From: Corallococcus macrosporus
GTDB taxonomy: Bacteria > Myxococcota > Myxococcia > Myxococcales > Myxococcaceae
DNA: 64,000 bases
NCBI RefSeq assembly: GCF_017302985.1
Contig: NZ_JAFIMU010000004.1
Location: forward strand, 1-64,000
Direction of reading: 5' to 3'
Below, one piece after another: positions 1 through 10,802 of the stretch. The notes under the pieces are model-generated. The model was not told the origin of the DNA. It ran no database searches and worked only from the letters and a program-made list of their open reading frames with translations. Numbering within the stretch: the first letter of the stretch is position 1; the number at the start of each line of letters is the position of its first letter. The position numbers were made by a program, and so were the translations under genes.

Positions 1-382
1 GGGCATCCGGGCCCTTGGGGCAGGAGAGCTTCTTCGCGGGGAGCTTCACCTCGCGGGAGTAGGTCCCCGGCGCGAGCAGCTTGAGATGTTCGAGGACGGG
101 GCCCGCTTCGTCGGCCGCGCAGGTGCCCAGGATCCAGACCCAGAAGCCGGGCTTGAGGCCAGGGAGGGTCTTGCTCTCGACGAGCTTGGGGTGGCCTTCG
201 GGAAGGGTGAGGCCGGTCTTCTCGAGCAGTTCCTCAAGCTGGGACCAGGTGTCCTCCTGCGCCTCCGCTTCGGCCTTGTTCTTGGAGCCCTTCCAGATGA
301 GCGCGGTGGGCTTGCCCTCGGCTTCGGCCCGGAAGGACGCGGTGAAGGCCAGCAGGCCCAGGACGAAGATGAACGGACGCAT
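1..382 (-). CDS. Exported hypothetical protein, 3' end beyond the window
   Basis: The frame is open from an ATG at 382 down to base 1, giving 127 codons with no stop, so the C-terminus lies outside the window. The first 20 or so residues (MRPFIFVLGLLAFTASFRAE) look like a Sec signal peptide with cleavage near FRA-EAE. The mature part is charged and has two Cys in the visible portion (one in GTCAADE, one in KLSCPKG) and a Trp-rich stretch GFWVWILGTC. No family is recognised. It is probably periplasmic or secreted. Position 1-382 shows normal third-codon GC bias, which supports it as coding. Confidence 0.7.
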   Translation of the reverse strand, partial: MRPFIFVLGLLAFTASFRAEAEGKPTALIWKGSKNKAEAEAQEDTWSQLEELLEKTGLTLPEGHPKLVESKTLPGLKPGFWVWILGTCAADEAGPVLEHLKLLAPGTYSREVKLPAKKLSCPKGPDA

Positions 383-556
383 GGCGGTTCCCCCTTGTGG
401 TGCATGACCGCACCGGCCGTGATGCTAAGCCCCGAGCATCCAGGCGGTACACCTCATCCGGCGCGGCCCATTCTCGCCCGGGTGTCTGACGGCACCTCCC
501 GCGGCGCCAGGCTCCGGGTGCCTATGCCTGCTGGCTCCCGTCCTGCGCGGTCATCC

Positions 557-583
557 AAACCTGTCCGACTGTCGGACAGGTTT
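557..583. repeat. Perfect palindrome, copy 1
   Basis: Ten-base arms CCTGTCCGAC and GTCGGACAGG flank a single T at 570, and the symmetry extends into AAA/TTT on the two sides. A second copy with central A lies 118 bp downstream. The 357-bp stretch 383-739, between the 5' end of the first gene and the 3' end of the Pro-rich repeat gene, holds no convincing gene; these two palindromes are its only clear structure. They could be protein-binding sites, hairpins at the 3' end of the minus-strand gene, or members of a dispersed repeat family. Confidence 0.85.
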
Positions 584-675
584 CCGCTGGTCGGATGGAG
601 GGGAAGCCCCAAGTCCGGGGGCACGAGGCGAGTGTCTGTGGACTTCCGTCAGGGCAGGGGGCCAGCGGCGGTTCA

Positions 676-700
676 AACCTGTCCGACAGTCGGACAGGTT
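676..700. repeat. Perfect palindrome, copy 2
   Basis: The same 10-base arms as the copy at 557-583 surround a single A at 688, and AA/TT extend the symmetry. It lies about 40 bp beyond the stop codon of the minus-strand Pro-rich gene, so it could act as a transcript-ending hairpin, although no T-run follows. The identity of the arms between two copies 118 bp apart argues for selection or recent duplication. Confidence 0.85.
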
Positions 701-739
701 CGTGTGGCGCCGCTGGCGGGGAGCGTCGTGTCCGAAGGC

Positions 740-2128
740 TCAGCGCTTCTTCGGTCCGCCGCGCCGCGGGCGGGAACCGCGTGGGCCAGGGCTGGACTCG
801 CCTTCCGGCCGGGGCGTCTGCTGACGCGAGGACTTCGGCGGCCTGGACGTCTTGGAGCGGGAGGGCTTCGCCGGACGACGGCGTTCGTCCTTCGTCACCG
901 GCTTCGAGGACCCGCTGAGGTCGATGCGCGGAGGCATCGGCGGATGGGGCTGCTCGGCGGGTACAGGCTCCGTCGAGCGCGGAGCCCCAGAAGCTGACGA
1001 CGGCTTCGGTGGACGCTTCCGCGCCTCATGCTGCGGCTTCCCGGAGCGCGGATGCCCGGAGGCTACTGATGGCTTCGGCGGACGGTTGTTCCCGGCACGC
1101 GAACCCTTCGGCGGAGGGCCCTGTTCGTCACGCGGCGGCTTCGGCGGACGGTTGTGCTCCTCAAGCGGGGCCTCTGGCGGACGACCCGCGTCGATGGCCT
1201 GCGGCGGCTTCGGCGGAGCGCCTTGCTCGTCGCTCGGCGGCTTTCGACCCGCATCGATGGCCTGCGGTGGCTTCGGCGGAGCGCCTTGCTCGTCGCGCGG
1301 CGGCTTCGGCGGACGACCTGTGTCGATGGCCGATGGCGGCTTCGGCGAACGGTCTTGCCGCTCATGCGATGGCTTCGGCGGACGCCCGGCGTCGATGGCC
1401 TGCGGTGGCTTCGGCGGACGGCCGTACTCGATATCTGGAGGCGCCTTCGGCGGACGACCGTGCTCGTGGTGCGGCGGCTTGGGGTGGCGGCCCTGTTCGC
1501 TTTGCGGCGGCTTCGGAGAACGGCCCTGCTGGCCTTGCGGCGGCTTTGGTGGACGGCCTTGCCCCTCATTCGGCGTCTCCCCTGGACGGCCGTACTCGAT
1601 GGCCGGCAGGGGCTTCTGCCTGGGAGCGGTGCCTTCATCCTCCTCGTCGGACGGCGTCCGGGGCGCGGGCCGGCCGTGGCTGACGGGCGGGGGCGGCTTG
1701 GGCGGCCTGGGGGCTTCCGCGGGCGGCTGTGCCTTCGCGGCCTGGGCCCTCAGGGTGTCCACCTCTCGGCGCAGCCGGAGGACCTCCGCGGAGAGCTGGG
1801 CGTAGGAGTCCCGCACCAGCCCGTTGAACACACGCTGCCGGCCCAGGGTCTCGTTGATCAGCACCTGGCACGTCTTGCGGAAGGCCCACTTGGCCACCAG
1901 CACCGCCTGGCCCATGCCGGCGCGGTGCGTGTGCAGCGGCAGGGCCCGCGTGGTGTCCGCGTTCTCCTCCAGCGCGTGCATGTTGAACGTCAGCGGATCC
2001 ACGCGCGGCTCCACGCCGTCCTCCGGCACCTCCGCCGGCTCCGACGTGGGCAGCCCGCGCACGCGCAGCCGCTCTTCAATGCGGGCCACCAGGGCCCCCG
2101 TGGGAATGTCCCGTCCGAGCAGCTTCAT
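740..2128 (-). CDS. Pro-rich repeat protein with a glycosyltransferase-cluster N-terminal domain
   Basis: This 462-residue protein has two parts. Residues 1 to about 130 form a normal-composition domain ending in a probable coiled coil (LSAEVLRLRREVDTLRAQ). It resembles N-terminal extensions of sugar-transferase or methyltransferase proteins in polysaccharide clusters, but I cannot name a family. Residues 140-462 are low-complexity, Pro/Lys/Arg-rich and made of degenerate repeats of about 11-13 residues around GRPPKPPQAIDA and GAPPKPP. The tail is strongly basic. The ATG at 2128 overlaps the TGA of the upstream glycosyltransferase by four bases (ATGA), so translation is likely coupled; that decides the start over an in-frame site further upstream. 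A basic, disordered tail could bind acidic polysaccharide or nucleic acid; that is inference. Confidence 0.8.
   Translation of the reverse strand: MKLLGRDIPTGALVARIEERLRVRGLPTSEPAEVPEDGVEPRVDPLTFNMHALEENADTTRALPLHTHRAGMGQAVLVAKWAFRKTCQVLINETLGRQRVFNGLVRDSYAQLSAEVLRLRREVDTLRAQAAKAQPPAEAPRPPKPPPPVSHGRPAPRTPSDEEDEGTAPRQKPLPAIEYGRPGETPNEGQGRPPKPPQGQQGRSPKPPQSEQGRHPKPPHHEHGRPPKAPPDIEYGRPPKPPQAIDAGRPPKPSHERQDRSPKPPSAIDTGRPPKPPRDEQGAPPKPPQAIDAGRKPPSDEQGAPPKPPQAIDAGRPPEAPLEEHNRPPKPPRDEQGPPPKGSRAGNNRPPKPSVASGHPRSGKPQHEARKRPPKPSSASGAPRSTEPVPAEQPHPPMPPRIDLSGSSKPVTKDERRRPAKPSRSKTSRPPKSSRQQTPRPEGESSPGPRGSRPRRGGPKKR
1000..1600 (-). repeat. Degenerate tandem coding repeats (GRPPKPP units)
   Basis: Within the Pro-rich gene the plus strand shows repeated blocks of roughly 33-39 bp containing GGCTTCGGCGGACG or GGCTTCGGCGGAGCG. 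Units around 1195-1340 are the most alike, and two nearly identical units encode GAPPKPPQAIDAG. Length variation between strains by slippage or recombination would be expected. Confidence 0.8.
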
Positions 2129-4362
2129 CGGTGTGTCTCCTCCACGATGCGCGCCATCTCTTCCCGGTACGCCGCGACCACCTGGGGCCACGTGTGCCGC
2201 TGCGCGTAGATGCGGGCCCGCTGGCCCATCGCGTCCCGGGCCTCACCCACCTCGCGCAGTCCCTCGATGAACGACGCCAGCCCCCGGTACACCCGGCCCG
2301 CGCCACTGCGCTCCACCTGTCCCACCAGCACGTCCGAGTGCCCGTTCACCAGCACCGGCGTCCCCTGCGCGAACGCCTCCAGCGTCAGCAGCGACAGGCT
2401 CTCGAACTTCGACGGCACCACCACCGCCAGCGCTCCGGCCAGCGCGTCGTGCTTGTCCTGTTCGGAAATGCGCCCCACGTGCCGCACGCCCTCGCCGCTC
2501 ACGTCCATGTGCGCCTCGCCCGCGAGCACCAGCTCCGGCGCGTCCTGGTACTTCGCCCGCAGCTTGCGGTGGAACGTCAGCAGGTCCGGCACGCCCTTGC
2601 CTGGCTCCAGGCGGCCCACGTAGAGCAGGTAGCGGCCGTGCACGCCGTACTTCGCCCGGAAGCGGTCGGGCACCGCCGGAAGCGCCTCCACGCCCACGCC
2701 CACCACACGCGCCCGCGCATGGTCCGGGTGGAAGCGGCCAATCATGTCGACCTCCTCCGGCGTGTTGCACATCAACACCCGGGGCCGGTTGAACACGTCG
2801 CCGTAGACGCCGAAGCGGATGGGCGGCTCGTCGTGCGCGGTGGGCACCAGCAGCGCGCGGTCCGCCACCAGCGGCAGGCCCCACGCCGTGGGCGCGTAGA
2901 GGTACGTGAAGAACAGGTAGCCGTCGTACGCGTCCTGCGTCGTCGCCAGGTGCTCCAGCAGCCCGGGGCTCAGCGGGCCCTGCTCGGCCACCCACTGTTC
3001 CTCGCGCAGCCGCTCGTTGCCGTGGCCGAACACCTGCCGCGACAGCCCGTTGAACGCGTGGATGTTGCGCGTGCGCGTCACCGGGAAGCGCAGCACCTTC
3101 GTGCGGCCCACGCGGTCCTCGCCGGGCGGGAAGGCGTTCTCCCACGTCAGGTGGTTCTTCGCGCAGGTCGTCACCACCGTGACGTCCCAGTGCGGCGCCA
3201 GGTGCTCCGCCACCTGCGCGGCGTGGCTCTCCGCGCCGCCCGTCACCTCGCCGTAGCGCTGCACCACCAGCGCCACGCGCGGCCGCTTCGCCGGGGCCTT
3301 GCGCGGACGGGGCGGCGGCGCCACCACGCCCTCCAGCGCGCGCGTCAGCGACACCTGCGCGGCGGTGGGAGAGAAGTGCTGGAGCCGTCGCGCCTGGCCG
3401 TCGAGCACCGCCTTGCGCAGGTCGCGGTCCTCGCTCAGGTCCACCGCCAGCTCCGCGAGGAACGCATAGCGCTTCTGGTCGAACGCGATGCCCGCCCCGC
3501 CCAGCGTCTCCGGCACCGCCGCCGCCGCGTACGCGAGCACCGGGACCTCGGAGGCCATGGCCTCGATGATGGGCACGCTGAAGCCCTCGTGCTCGCTCAT
3601 GGAGACGAAGACGGACGCGGAGCGGTACACGGCCACCAGCTCCGGATGCGACAGGCGCCCCAGGAAGTGCACCCCGCGCAGGTCCTTCATCTCGCGCTGG
3701 AGCAGCTTGAAGTAGCGGCTGCCCGGCTCGTAGCCGCCGACGATGAGCAGGCGCGCCTGGGGGCGGATGCGCAGCAGTTCCCGGTGCAGCGCGAGCAGGT
3801 CCTCGAAGCGCTTGTGCGGCATCACCCGGCTCACCGACACCAGGGTGGGCCCGGGCCCGGACAGCTCCTCGAGCTTCTTCGCATCCGCCACGGACGCGGC
3901 GAAGCGCTCCTTCTCGATGAAGAGCTGCACCGTGTGCACGTTGCGGTGGCCCGCGACGCGCAGCTCCGCGCCGTTGAAGTCCGAGTCCCCGATGGACACG
4001 TCCAGGAAGGGCGCCATCGCGGCCACCTGCGCGCGGCCCGCCACCAGCGCGTGCTCCAGCGGCGTGTCGCGGTAGAAGCGCGCGGGGCTGATGTTGTGGA
4101 ACACCACGCCCCGCTTGCACTCCAGGTGCATCAGCCGGCCGCTCAACGGCGACGCGATGCCGTGGTGGTACAGCACCAGGTCATCCGGCTGGGGCTTCAG
4201 CGTGAAGACGTGGCGGGCCAGGCCCTGCAGCCCTCCGGCGACCTCCTCCGCGTAGATGTCCCCCGCGTGCCCCATGCGGCGCAGCAGGAGTTGCAGGTGC
4301 AGCGCGGCCTGACCGGAGGCGTCGCCGGGGCCGAAGCTCGGGATCAACTGATGGACCGCCAT
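2125..4362 (-). CDS. Tandem-domain GT4 glycosyltransferase
   Basis: The 745-residue protein carries two GT-B fold family-4 glycosyltransferase domains fused head to tail. In the first (about residues 1-370) the nucleotide-sugar E-x7-E motif is seen as EHEGFSVPIIEAM. In the second (about 385-745) the equivalent is KFESLSLLTLEAF, after the acceptor-region motif VVQRYGEVTGGAESH. It probably adds two sugars in a polysaccharide or O-antigen pathway on the cytoplasmic face. I chose the ATG at 4362 (MAVHQLIPSFGPGDASG) because it begins the conserved fold; an upstream ATG at 4383 would nearly abut the divergent gene at 4392. The 3' end is coupled to the Pro-rich gene. Confidence 0.9.
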   Translation of the reverse strand: MAVHQLIPSFGPGDASGQAALHLQLLLRRMGHAGDIYAEEVAGGLQGLARHVFTLKPQPDDLVLYHHGIASPLSGRLMHLECKRGVVFHNISPARFYRDTPLEHALVAGRAQVAAMAPFLDVSIGDSDFNGAELRVAGHRNVHTVQLFIEKERFAASVADAKKLEELSGPGPTLVSVSRVMPHKRFEDLLALHRELLRIRPQARLLIVGGYEPGSRYFKLLQREMKDLRGVHFLGRLSHPELVAVYRSASVFVSMSEHEGFSVPIIEAMASEVPVLAYAAAAVPETLGGAGIAFDQKRYAFLAELAVDLSEDRDLRKAVLDGQARRLQHFSPTAAQVSLTRALEGVVAPPPRPRKAPAKRPRVALVVQRYGEVTGGAESHAAQVAEHLAPHWDVTVVTTCAKNHLTWENAFPPGEDRVGRTKVLRFPVTRTRNIHAFNGLSRQVFGHGNERLREEQWVAEQGPLSPGLLEHLATTQDAYDGYLFFTYLYAPTAWGLPLVADRALLVPTAHDEPPIRFGVYGDVFNRPRVLMCNTPEEVDMIGRFHPDHARARVVGVGVEALPAVPDRFRAKYGVHGRYLLYVGRLEPGKGVPDLLTFHRKLRAKYQDAPELVLAGEAHMDVSGEGVRHVGRISEQDKHDALAGALAVVVPSKFESLSLLTLEAFAQGTPVLVNGHSDVLVGQVERSGAGRVYRGLASFIEGLREVGEARDAMGQRARIYAQRHTWPQVVAAYREEMARIVEETHR

Positions 4363-4391
4363 GGGGGGCCGTATGTACCACACGGCATGGT

Positions 4392-5504
4392 ATGAGGCGG
4401 CCCGTGTCGACCCCCGGACCCATCGCCTTCGACGCCACCCTGTGGGACGAGCCCACCACCGGCATCGGCCTGTACACCCGCTGCCTCGCGGACGCGCTCC
4501 AGGCCCAGGGCGTCTCCCTGGACCGGATGGGCGCGCGCAAGTCCGGGGAGCACCCGCGAGGCGTCCAGAAGCGGACGCCGTGGACGCTGGCCACGCTGCC
4601 CCGGCAGCTCAAGGCCTCGCCGCCGGCCGTCTACCACGCGCTCAGCAACTTCAACCTGCCGCTCACGCGCACGCCGGGCACGGCGTACGTGCTCACCGTG
4701 CATGACCTGGTGCCGTTGGACTTGCCACACACGGTGTCCACGCCGTTCCGGTGGCAGTTCCGGCTGTGGCTCGCGCGAAGCCTGATGCTCGCGGACCGGC
4801 TGGTGTGCGTCAGCGAGTGCACGCGCCAGGACCTGGTGCGCCGCTTCCCCCAGGTGGAGCCTCGCGCCGTCGTCGTGCCCAACGGCGTGGACCACGTGAA
4901 CGCGCCCACGCTGGACGCGGCCGACGAGGACTTCCTCCACGCGCTGAACCTGCCGAAGGACTACGTGCTGTACGCGGGCTCGCTCGACGTGCGCAAGAAC
5001 GTGGACCTGGTGCTGGACGCGCAGGAGCGGCTGCACGCGCGCGGCCGGCCCTTCACGCTCGTGCTGGCGGGGCAGCGCTGGTTCGGCTCGGGCACGGTGG
5101 AGACGCGCATCGAGCGGCTGCGCTCGGAAGGGCTGGACGTGCGGGCGCTGGGCTACCAGACCCCGGCCATCTTCTACGCGCTGATGCGGCGCGCGGCGTT
5201 GTTCGTCTTCCCCTCGCGCTACGAGGGCTTCGGCCTGCCGCCGCTCGAGGCCATGCGCCTGGGCACGCCCACGGTGGTGTCCACGGCGGGCTCGTTGCCG
5301 GAGGTGTGCGGCAGTGCCGCGCCCGCGGTGGATCCGGACGACGCGGAAGGACTGGCGGCGGTCATCGACCGGCTGCTGCGTTCCCCCGGGGAGCGCCGCG
5401 CGCTGTCGGAGGCGGGCCCGCGTCAGGCCGCGAAGTTCACCTGGGCCCGCACCGCGGAAGGCACGCGGGCCGCCTACGATGCGGCGCTTCGCCACCACCG
5501 GTAG
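4392..5504 (+). CDS. GT4 family glycosyltransferase
   Basis: This 370-residue cytoplasmic glycosyltransferase starts with a glycine-rich acceptor loop (DEPTTGIGLYTRCLADAL). It has the GT4 donor-site motif EGFGLPPLEAMRLGTP near residue 280, preceded by FVFPSRY. A single GT-B domain of normal length for the family is present. It is divergent from the tandem-domain transferase with only 29 bp between the chosen starts, so the two promoters must overlap or lie inside genes. A GTG at 4404 is an alternative start. Substrate cannot be told from sequence; context suggests cell-surface polysaccharide synthesis. Confidence 0.9.
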   Translation: MRRPVSTPGPIAFDATLWDEPTTGIGLYTRCLADALQAQGVSLDRMGARKSGEHPRGVQKRTPWTLATLPRQLKASPPAVYHALSNFNLPLTRTPGTAYVLTVHDLVPLDLPHTVSTPFRWQFRLWLARSLMLADRLVCVSECTRQDLVRRFPQVEPRAVVVPNGVDHVNAPTLDAADEDFLHALNLPKDYVLYAGSLDVRKNVDLVLDAQERLHARGRPFTLVLAGQRWFGSGTVETRIERLRSEGLDVRALGYQTPAIFYALMRRAALFVFPSRYEGFGLPPLEAMRLGTPTVVSTAGSLPEVCGSAAPAVDPDDAEGLAAVIDRLLRSPGERRALSEAGPRQAAKFTWARTAEGTRAAYDAALRHHR

Positions 5505-5541
5505 GCACTCAACCGGCCCGGGAAGGGCCCCCTGGAGGAAC

Positions 5542-6099
5542 ATGCGACTGCTCGTGTGGAGTGGAATCGTCTGCGGAATGCTGCTCGGGTGCGCGGGGTC
5601 GAACGCCGCGCGCAAGGACGAGGCCCAGGAGCCGGCCCCGGCCGCGCAGCAGGAGGCACCGCCCACCCCCGTGACGCCCCCGGAGAAGCAGGCCCCGTCG
5701 CCCGCGGCGGAGGCGGAAGGCCAGGAGCCGGCCGTCGTCCTGCCGCTGGAGATCACGGAGACGCCCGCGCCCCGCGACCCGCTCTCCATCGAGTCGCAGA
5801 GCGTGAAGGGCAACGTGCTGACGATCCACGTCCGCCACGGCGGCGGCTGCCGGGAGCACCGCTACGGCCTGGCGTGGGACGGGCGCTTCACGAAGACGGC
5901 GGCGGGCGAGCCTCGCGCCGAGCTCACGCTGCTGCACGACGCGAACAACGACCGGTGCAAGGCCCTGGTCTACAAGGAGCTGGCGTTCGACCTGTCCACG
6001 CTGCAGCAGGAGTGGAGCGAGAAGGGCCACGGCGACCACGCCACGCTCCACCTGGACTTCAACGGCGTGCCGGAGCAGTCCGCCCGCTTCAAGTTCTGA
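5542..6099 (+). CDS. Hypothetical lipoprotein
   Basis: The 185-residue product starts MRLLVWSGIVCGMLLGCAGS, a type II signal with lipobox LLGC, lipidated Cys at residue 17. A GGAGGA ribosome site lies at 5535-5540, just ahead of the ATG. After a Pro/Ala/Glu-rich linker (about 20-70) comes a compact domain with two Cys (GGGCREHRYG and NNDRCKAL), likely a disulphide. The repeated phrase pattern of beta-strands and the end NGVPEQSARFKF suggest a small beta-sandwich. No named family is recognised. It follows the glycosyltransferase by 37 bp and overlaps the convergent NADAR gene by 11 bp. Confidence 0.8.
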   Translation: MRLLVWSGIVCGMLLGCAGSNAARKDEAQEPAPAAQQEAPPTPVTPPEKQAPSPAAEAEGQEPAVVLPLEITETPAPRDPLSIESQSVKGNVLTIHVRHGGGCREHRYGLAWDGRFTKTAAGEPRAELTLLHDANNDRCKALVYKELAFDLSTLQQEWSEKGHGDHATLHLDFNGVPEQSARFKF

Positions 6100-6601
6100 C
6101 CGTGCCCGCTCCCTGCGCGAGGAGGTCCTCGCGCAGGCGCGTCAGCACGTTGCCCAGCAGGTTCAGCCCCCGCCACGTGGACGGGTCCTGGATGCGCGGG
6201 TCCTCCGCGTTCAGCCCCACGCCCCAGATGCGGTCCAGCGGGCTGGCCTCCACCAGCACGGTGCCCCGGGTGGCGAGCAGCGCCTCCAGGAGGTGCCGGT
6301 GCTGCGTGAACTTCGCGCGGTTGCCCTCGTAGACGATGCGCTCGCGCTCGCGCTCCCAGACGGCCGCGTCGAACGGGCTCACCTTGCGGCCCAGCGCCTT
6401 GTGCTGCTTGGGCGTGGCGGCGCGCAGCACCTGATCCAGCACGCGCGTGTCGCCGAACAGGCGCGCCTTGCCCGCCATCATGTACTGCTCCGCGCAGGTG
6501 TAGCGCACGCCCTCCACCTCGAACACGGAGGGGTGCCACTGCGAGAAGAAGGAGTCCTCCTTCCAGAAGAAGGTGAATCGCGGCGACGACGTCGTGGGCA
6601 T
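6089..6601 (-). CDS. NADAR family protein (YbiA-like)
   Basis: The 170-residue protein matches the NADAR/DUF1768 pattern: an opening FFWKEDSFFSQWHPSVFEVEG, then TCAEQYMMAGKARLFGD, the VWERERERIVYEGNRAKFTQH block, and the terminal DRIWGVGLNAEDPRI followed by GLNLLGNVLTRLRE. YbiA-type members act as N-glycosidases on riboflavin-pathway intermediates and related family members act on ADP-ribose; which substrate applies here is unknown. It is a stand-alone cytoplasmic enzyme; its ATG at 6601 lies 48 bp from the divergent gene at 6650. Confidence 0.92.
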   Translation of the reverse strand: MPTTSSPRFTFFWKEDSFFSQWHPSVFEVEGVRYTCAEQYMMAGKARLFGDTRVLDQVLRAATPKQHKALGRKVSPFDAAVWERERERIVYEGNRAKFTQHRHLLEALLATRGTVLVEASPLDRIWGVGLNAEDPRIQDPSTWRGLNLLGNVLTRLREDLLAQGAGTVRT

Positions 6602-6649
6602 CGCAAGTCTCCCTGAAGCTTGGTGTAATGATGACACGAACGTGCGGCG

Positions 6650-7435
6650 ATGGAGGAACCTGACGCAGGCCTCTACAATGGCCGCCCGCTCCCCATGCGA
6701 CTTCAAGACGCCCAGAAGCTGTTGGACCGTTGCTTTTCCGGCACGCGGGAGGGCGCGCCCCGCCTCCACGAGCCCTCGGACCCGCGCTTCGCGGAGCGGG
6801 GCGGGGCGGTGTGGCTGGAGTACCGCTGGTACGTGCGCGAGCGCGGCCTGGCGGAGGTGTTCCTCAAGTGGGACCGCGTGCCCCCCGGCGAGGAGAAGAC
6901 GGTCGAGGCCACGGTGCTGCGCACGCACCTCTTGGGCCAGTCCCCCATGCTGTCCCAGCGCGCGCTGCGCACGGTGGAGGGCGGCACCCCCGCGCCGGAG
7001 CGGGTGCTGGCCATGCTGAAGAACGACGGCATCCGCCGCGAGTGCGTGGCCAGGGGGCGCACCACCGTGACGGTGGAGCACTGGGAGAGCCGGCGTCCGG
7101 CGGCCCTGCTGGACGAGGCGCGCTTCGCGGAGCTGGCCGCGCCGCTGGAGGCGGAGGCGGAGGACTCCACGCCGGAGTCCCGTCATGAGGCCGTGCAGCG
7201 GCTGGCGGACGCGGAGCGAAGCCCGCGCGTGCAGGACGTGCTCCTGCGGCTCGTCGCGCGCAAGCCGTCGCTGATGGCCCTGCGCATCCTGTCGGAGTGG
7301 GGGGAGGTGAAGGCCCGCGAGTTCGTCCAGCGGGACCTGGCCGCCGTGAAGCCGGGCAACGCGGGGGATTTGTGGGCCCTCACCGCGTTGGACCGGCGCC
7401 TGGAGGCGTGGCAGTCGCTGGCGCGCCCCACCTGA
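6650..7435 (+). CDS. Conserved hypothetical protein
   Basis: The 261-residue cytoplasmic protein has no signal or membrane segment. Its first 160 residues are a mixed alpha/beta region with AVWLEYRWYVRERGLAEVFLKW; the remainder is helical with HEAT-like periodicity (SRHEAVQRLADAERSPRVQDVLLRLV). I do not recognise a family. The start is uncertain: ATG 6650 is the longest option and ATG 6695 (MRLQDAQKLLD) is a plausible alternative, and neither has a clear ribosome site. Confidence 0.7.
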   Translation: MEEPDAGLYNGRPLPMRLQDAQKLLDRCFSGTREGAPRLHEPSDPRFAERGGAVWLEYRWYVRERGLAEVFLKWDRVPPGEEKTVEATVLRTHLLGQSPMLSQRALRTVEGGTPAPERVLAMLKNDGIRRECVARGRTTVTVEHWESRRPAALLDEARFAELAAPLEAEAEDSTPESRHEAVQRLADAERSPRVQDVLLRLVARKPSLMALRILSEWGEVKAREFVQRDLAAVKPGNAGDLWALTALDRRLEAWQSLARPT

Positions 7436-7455
7436 GGCGCGGCCAGCGGCTTGCG

Positions 7456-8379
7456 TCAGTGCGCGCCCACCCTGGGGCCCAGCACGTCGCGCAGCGCGTC
7501 CGCGACGGTGAGCTTCGGGGCCCAGCCCAGCGCGCGCAGCTTGGTCGTGTCCGCCACGAGGCTGGGGATGTCCGAGGGGCGCAGCCGCGCGGGGTCCAGC
7601 TCGATGCGCGCCTGCACGCCGGAGAGGGCAATCATCTCCTCCAGCACGCTGCGGATGGTGCGGCCCTCGCCGCTGCCCACGTTGTAGGCCTGTCCCGCCT
7701 CGCCCTTGAGCAGCAGCAGCCGGTACGCGTCCACCACGTCCTTCACGTGGGAGAAGTCCCGGATGGCGTCCAGGTTGCCCGTGCGCAGGATGGGGTCCAC
7801 CGTGCCCAGCGCGATGGCGCGAATCTGCGCCGCGAACGACGGCACCACGAAGGTGGGGTCCTGCCCCGCGCCCAGGTGGTTGAAGGGCCGGGCGAGGATG
7901 ACCTCCATGCCGTAGCTGCGGAAGAACTGCTCGCCGGCCAGCTCCCCCGCGGACTTCGACGCGGCGTAGGGGCTGAGCGGCACGTGCGGGTGGCCCTCCT
8001 TCGCGAGGGTCCCTTCCGCGACGGGGCCGTACACCTCACCGGAGCTCACCAGCAGCACGCGCGCCTTGGGGGCGCTCTCGCGCAGCGCGGTGAGCAGGTG
8101 CACCACGCCCATGGTGTTCACCGCGAAGACGCGCGCGGGGTTCTGGTGGCTCTTGGCCACCGAGCTGAAGCCGGCCAGGTGCAGCACCGCTTCCGGCTTC
8201 ACCTCGGAGACCGCCGCCTTGACCTTCGCCTCGTCGGCGACGTCGAAGTGCAGGGCGGTGCTGCTGATGCCCTCGCCGCGGGGCCCATGCACCTCCACCA
8301 CCTCGTCGCCGGCCGCCCGAAGGGCTGCGCAGGCATGCCGGCCGACGAATCCATCCGCTCCCGTGACGAGGACGCGCAT
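7456..8379 (-). CDS. rmd: GDP-6-deoxy-D-mannose reductase-like NAD(P)-dependent epimerase
   Basis: This 307-residue extended short-chain dehydrogenase has the N-terminal Rossmann motif VTGADGFVGRH (residues 5-15), the active-site Ser region LLVSSGEVYG and the catalytic Tyr/Lys pair in PYAASKSAGE. Its partner one base upstream is gmd, and the pair makes GDP-D-rhamnose (or a related GDP-6-deoxyhexose) from GDP-mannose via the 4-keto intermediate. Product stereochemistry cannot be proved by eye; a reductase of the RMD type fits better than a GDP-fucose synthase, which usually shows an additional epimerase His/Cys set. It probably feeds the glycosyltransferases at 2.1-5.5 kb. Confidence 0.82.
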   Translation of the reverse strand: MRVLVTGADGFVGRHACAALRAAGDEVVEVHGPRGEGISSTALHFDVADEAKVKAAVSEVKPEAVLHLAGFSSVAKSHQNPARVFAVNTMGVVHLLTALRESAPKARVLLVSSGEVYGPVAEGTLAKEGHPHVPLSPYAASKSAGELAGEQFFRSYGMEVILARPFNHLGAGQDPTFVVPSFAAQIRAIALGTVDPILRTGNLDAIRDFSHVKDVVDAYRLLLLKGEAGQAYNVGSGEGRTIRSVLEEMIALSGVQARIELDPARLRPSDIPSLVADTTKLRALGWAPKLTVADALRDVLGPRVGAH

Positions 8380-8380
8380 C

Positions 8381-10751
<2,371 letters not shown>

Positions 10752-10802
10752 GACTCGAAGCGGGTTGAAAGCGACAGGGGGGCGGGATGAAGTGCGCGCC
10801 CC

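Noticed and set aside
1000..1600. CRISPR-like regular repeats
   Set aside because: The repeats are within an open frame, vary in length and sequence, lack unique spacers of constant size, and no cas genes are near.
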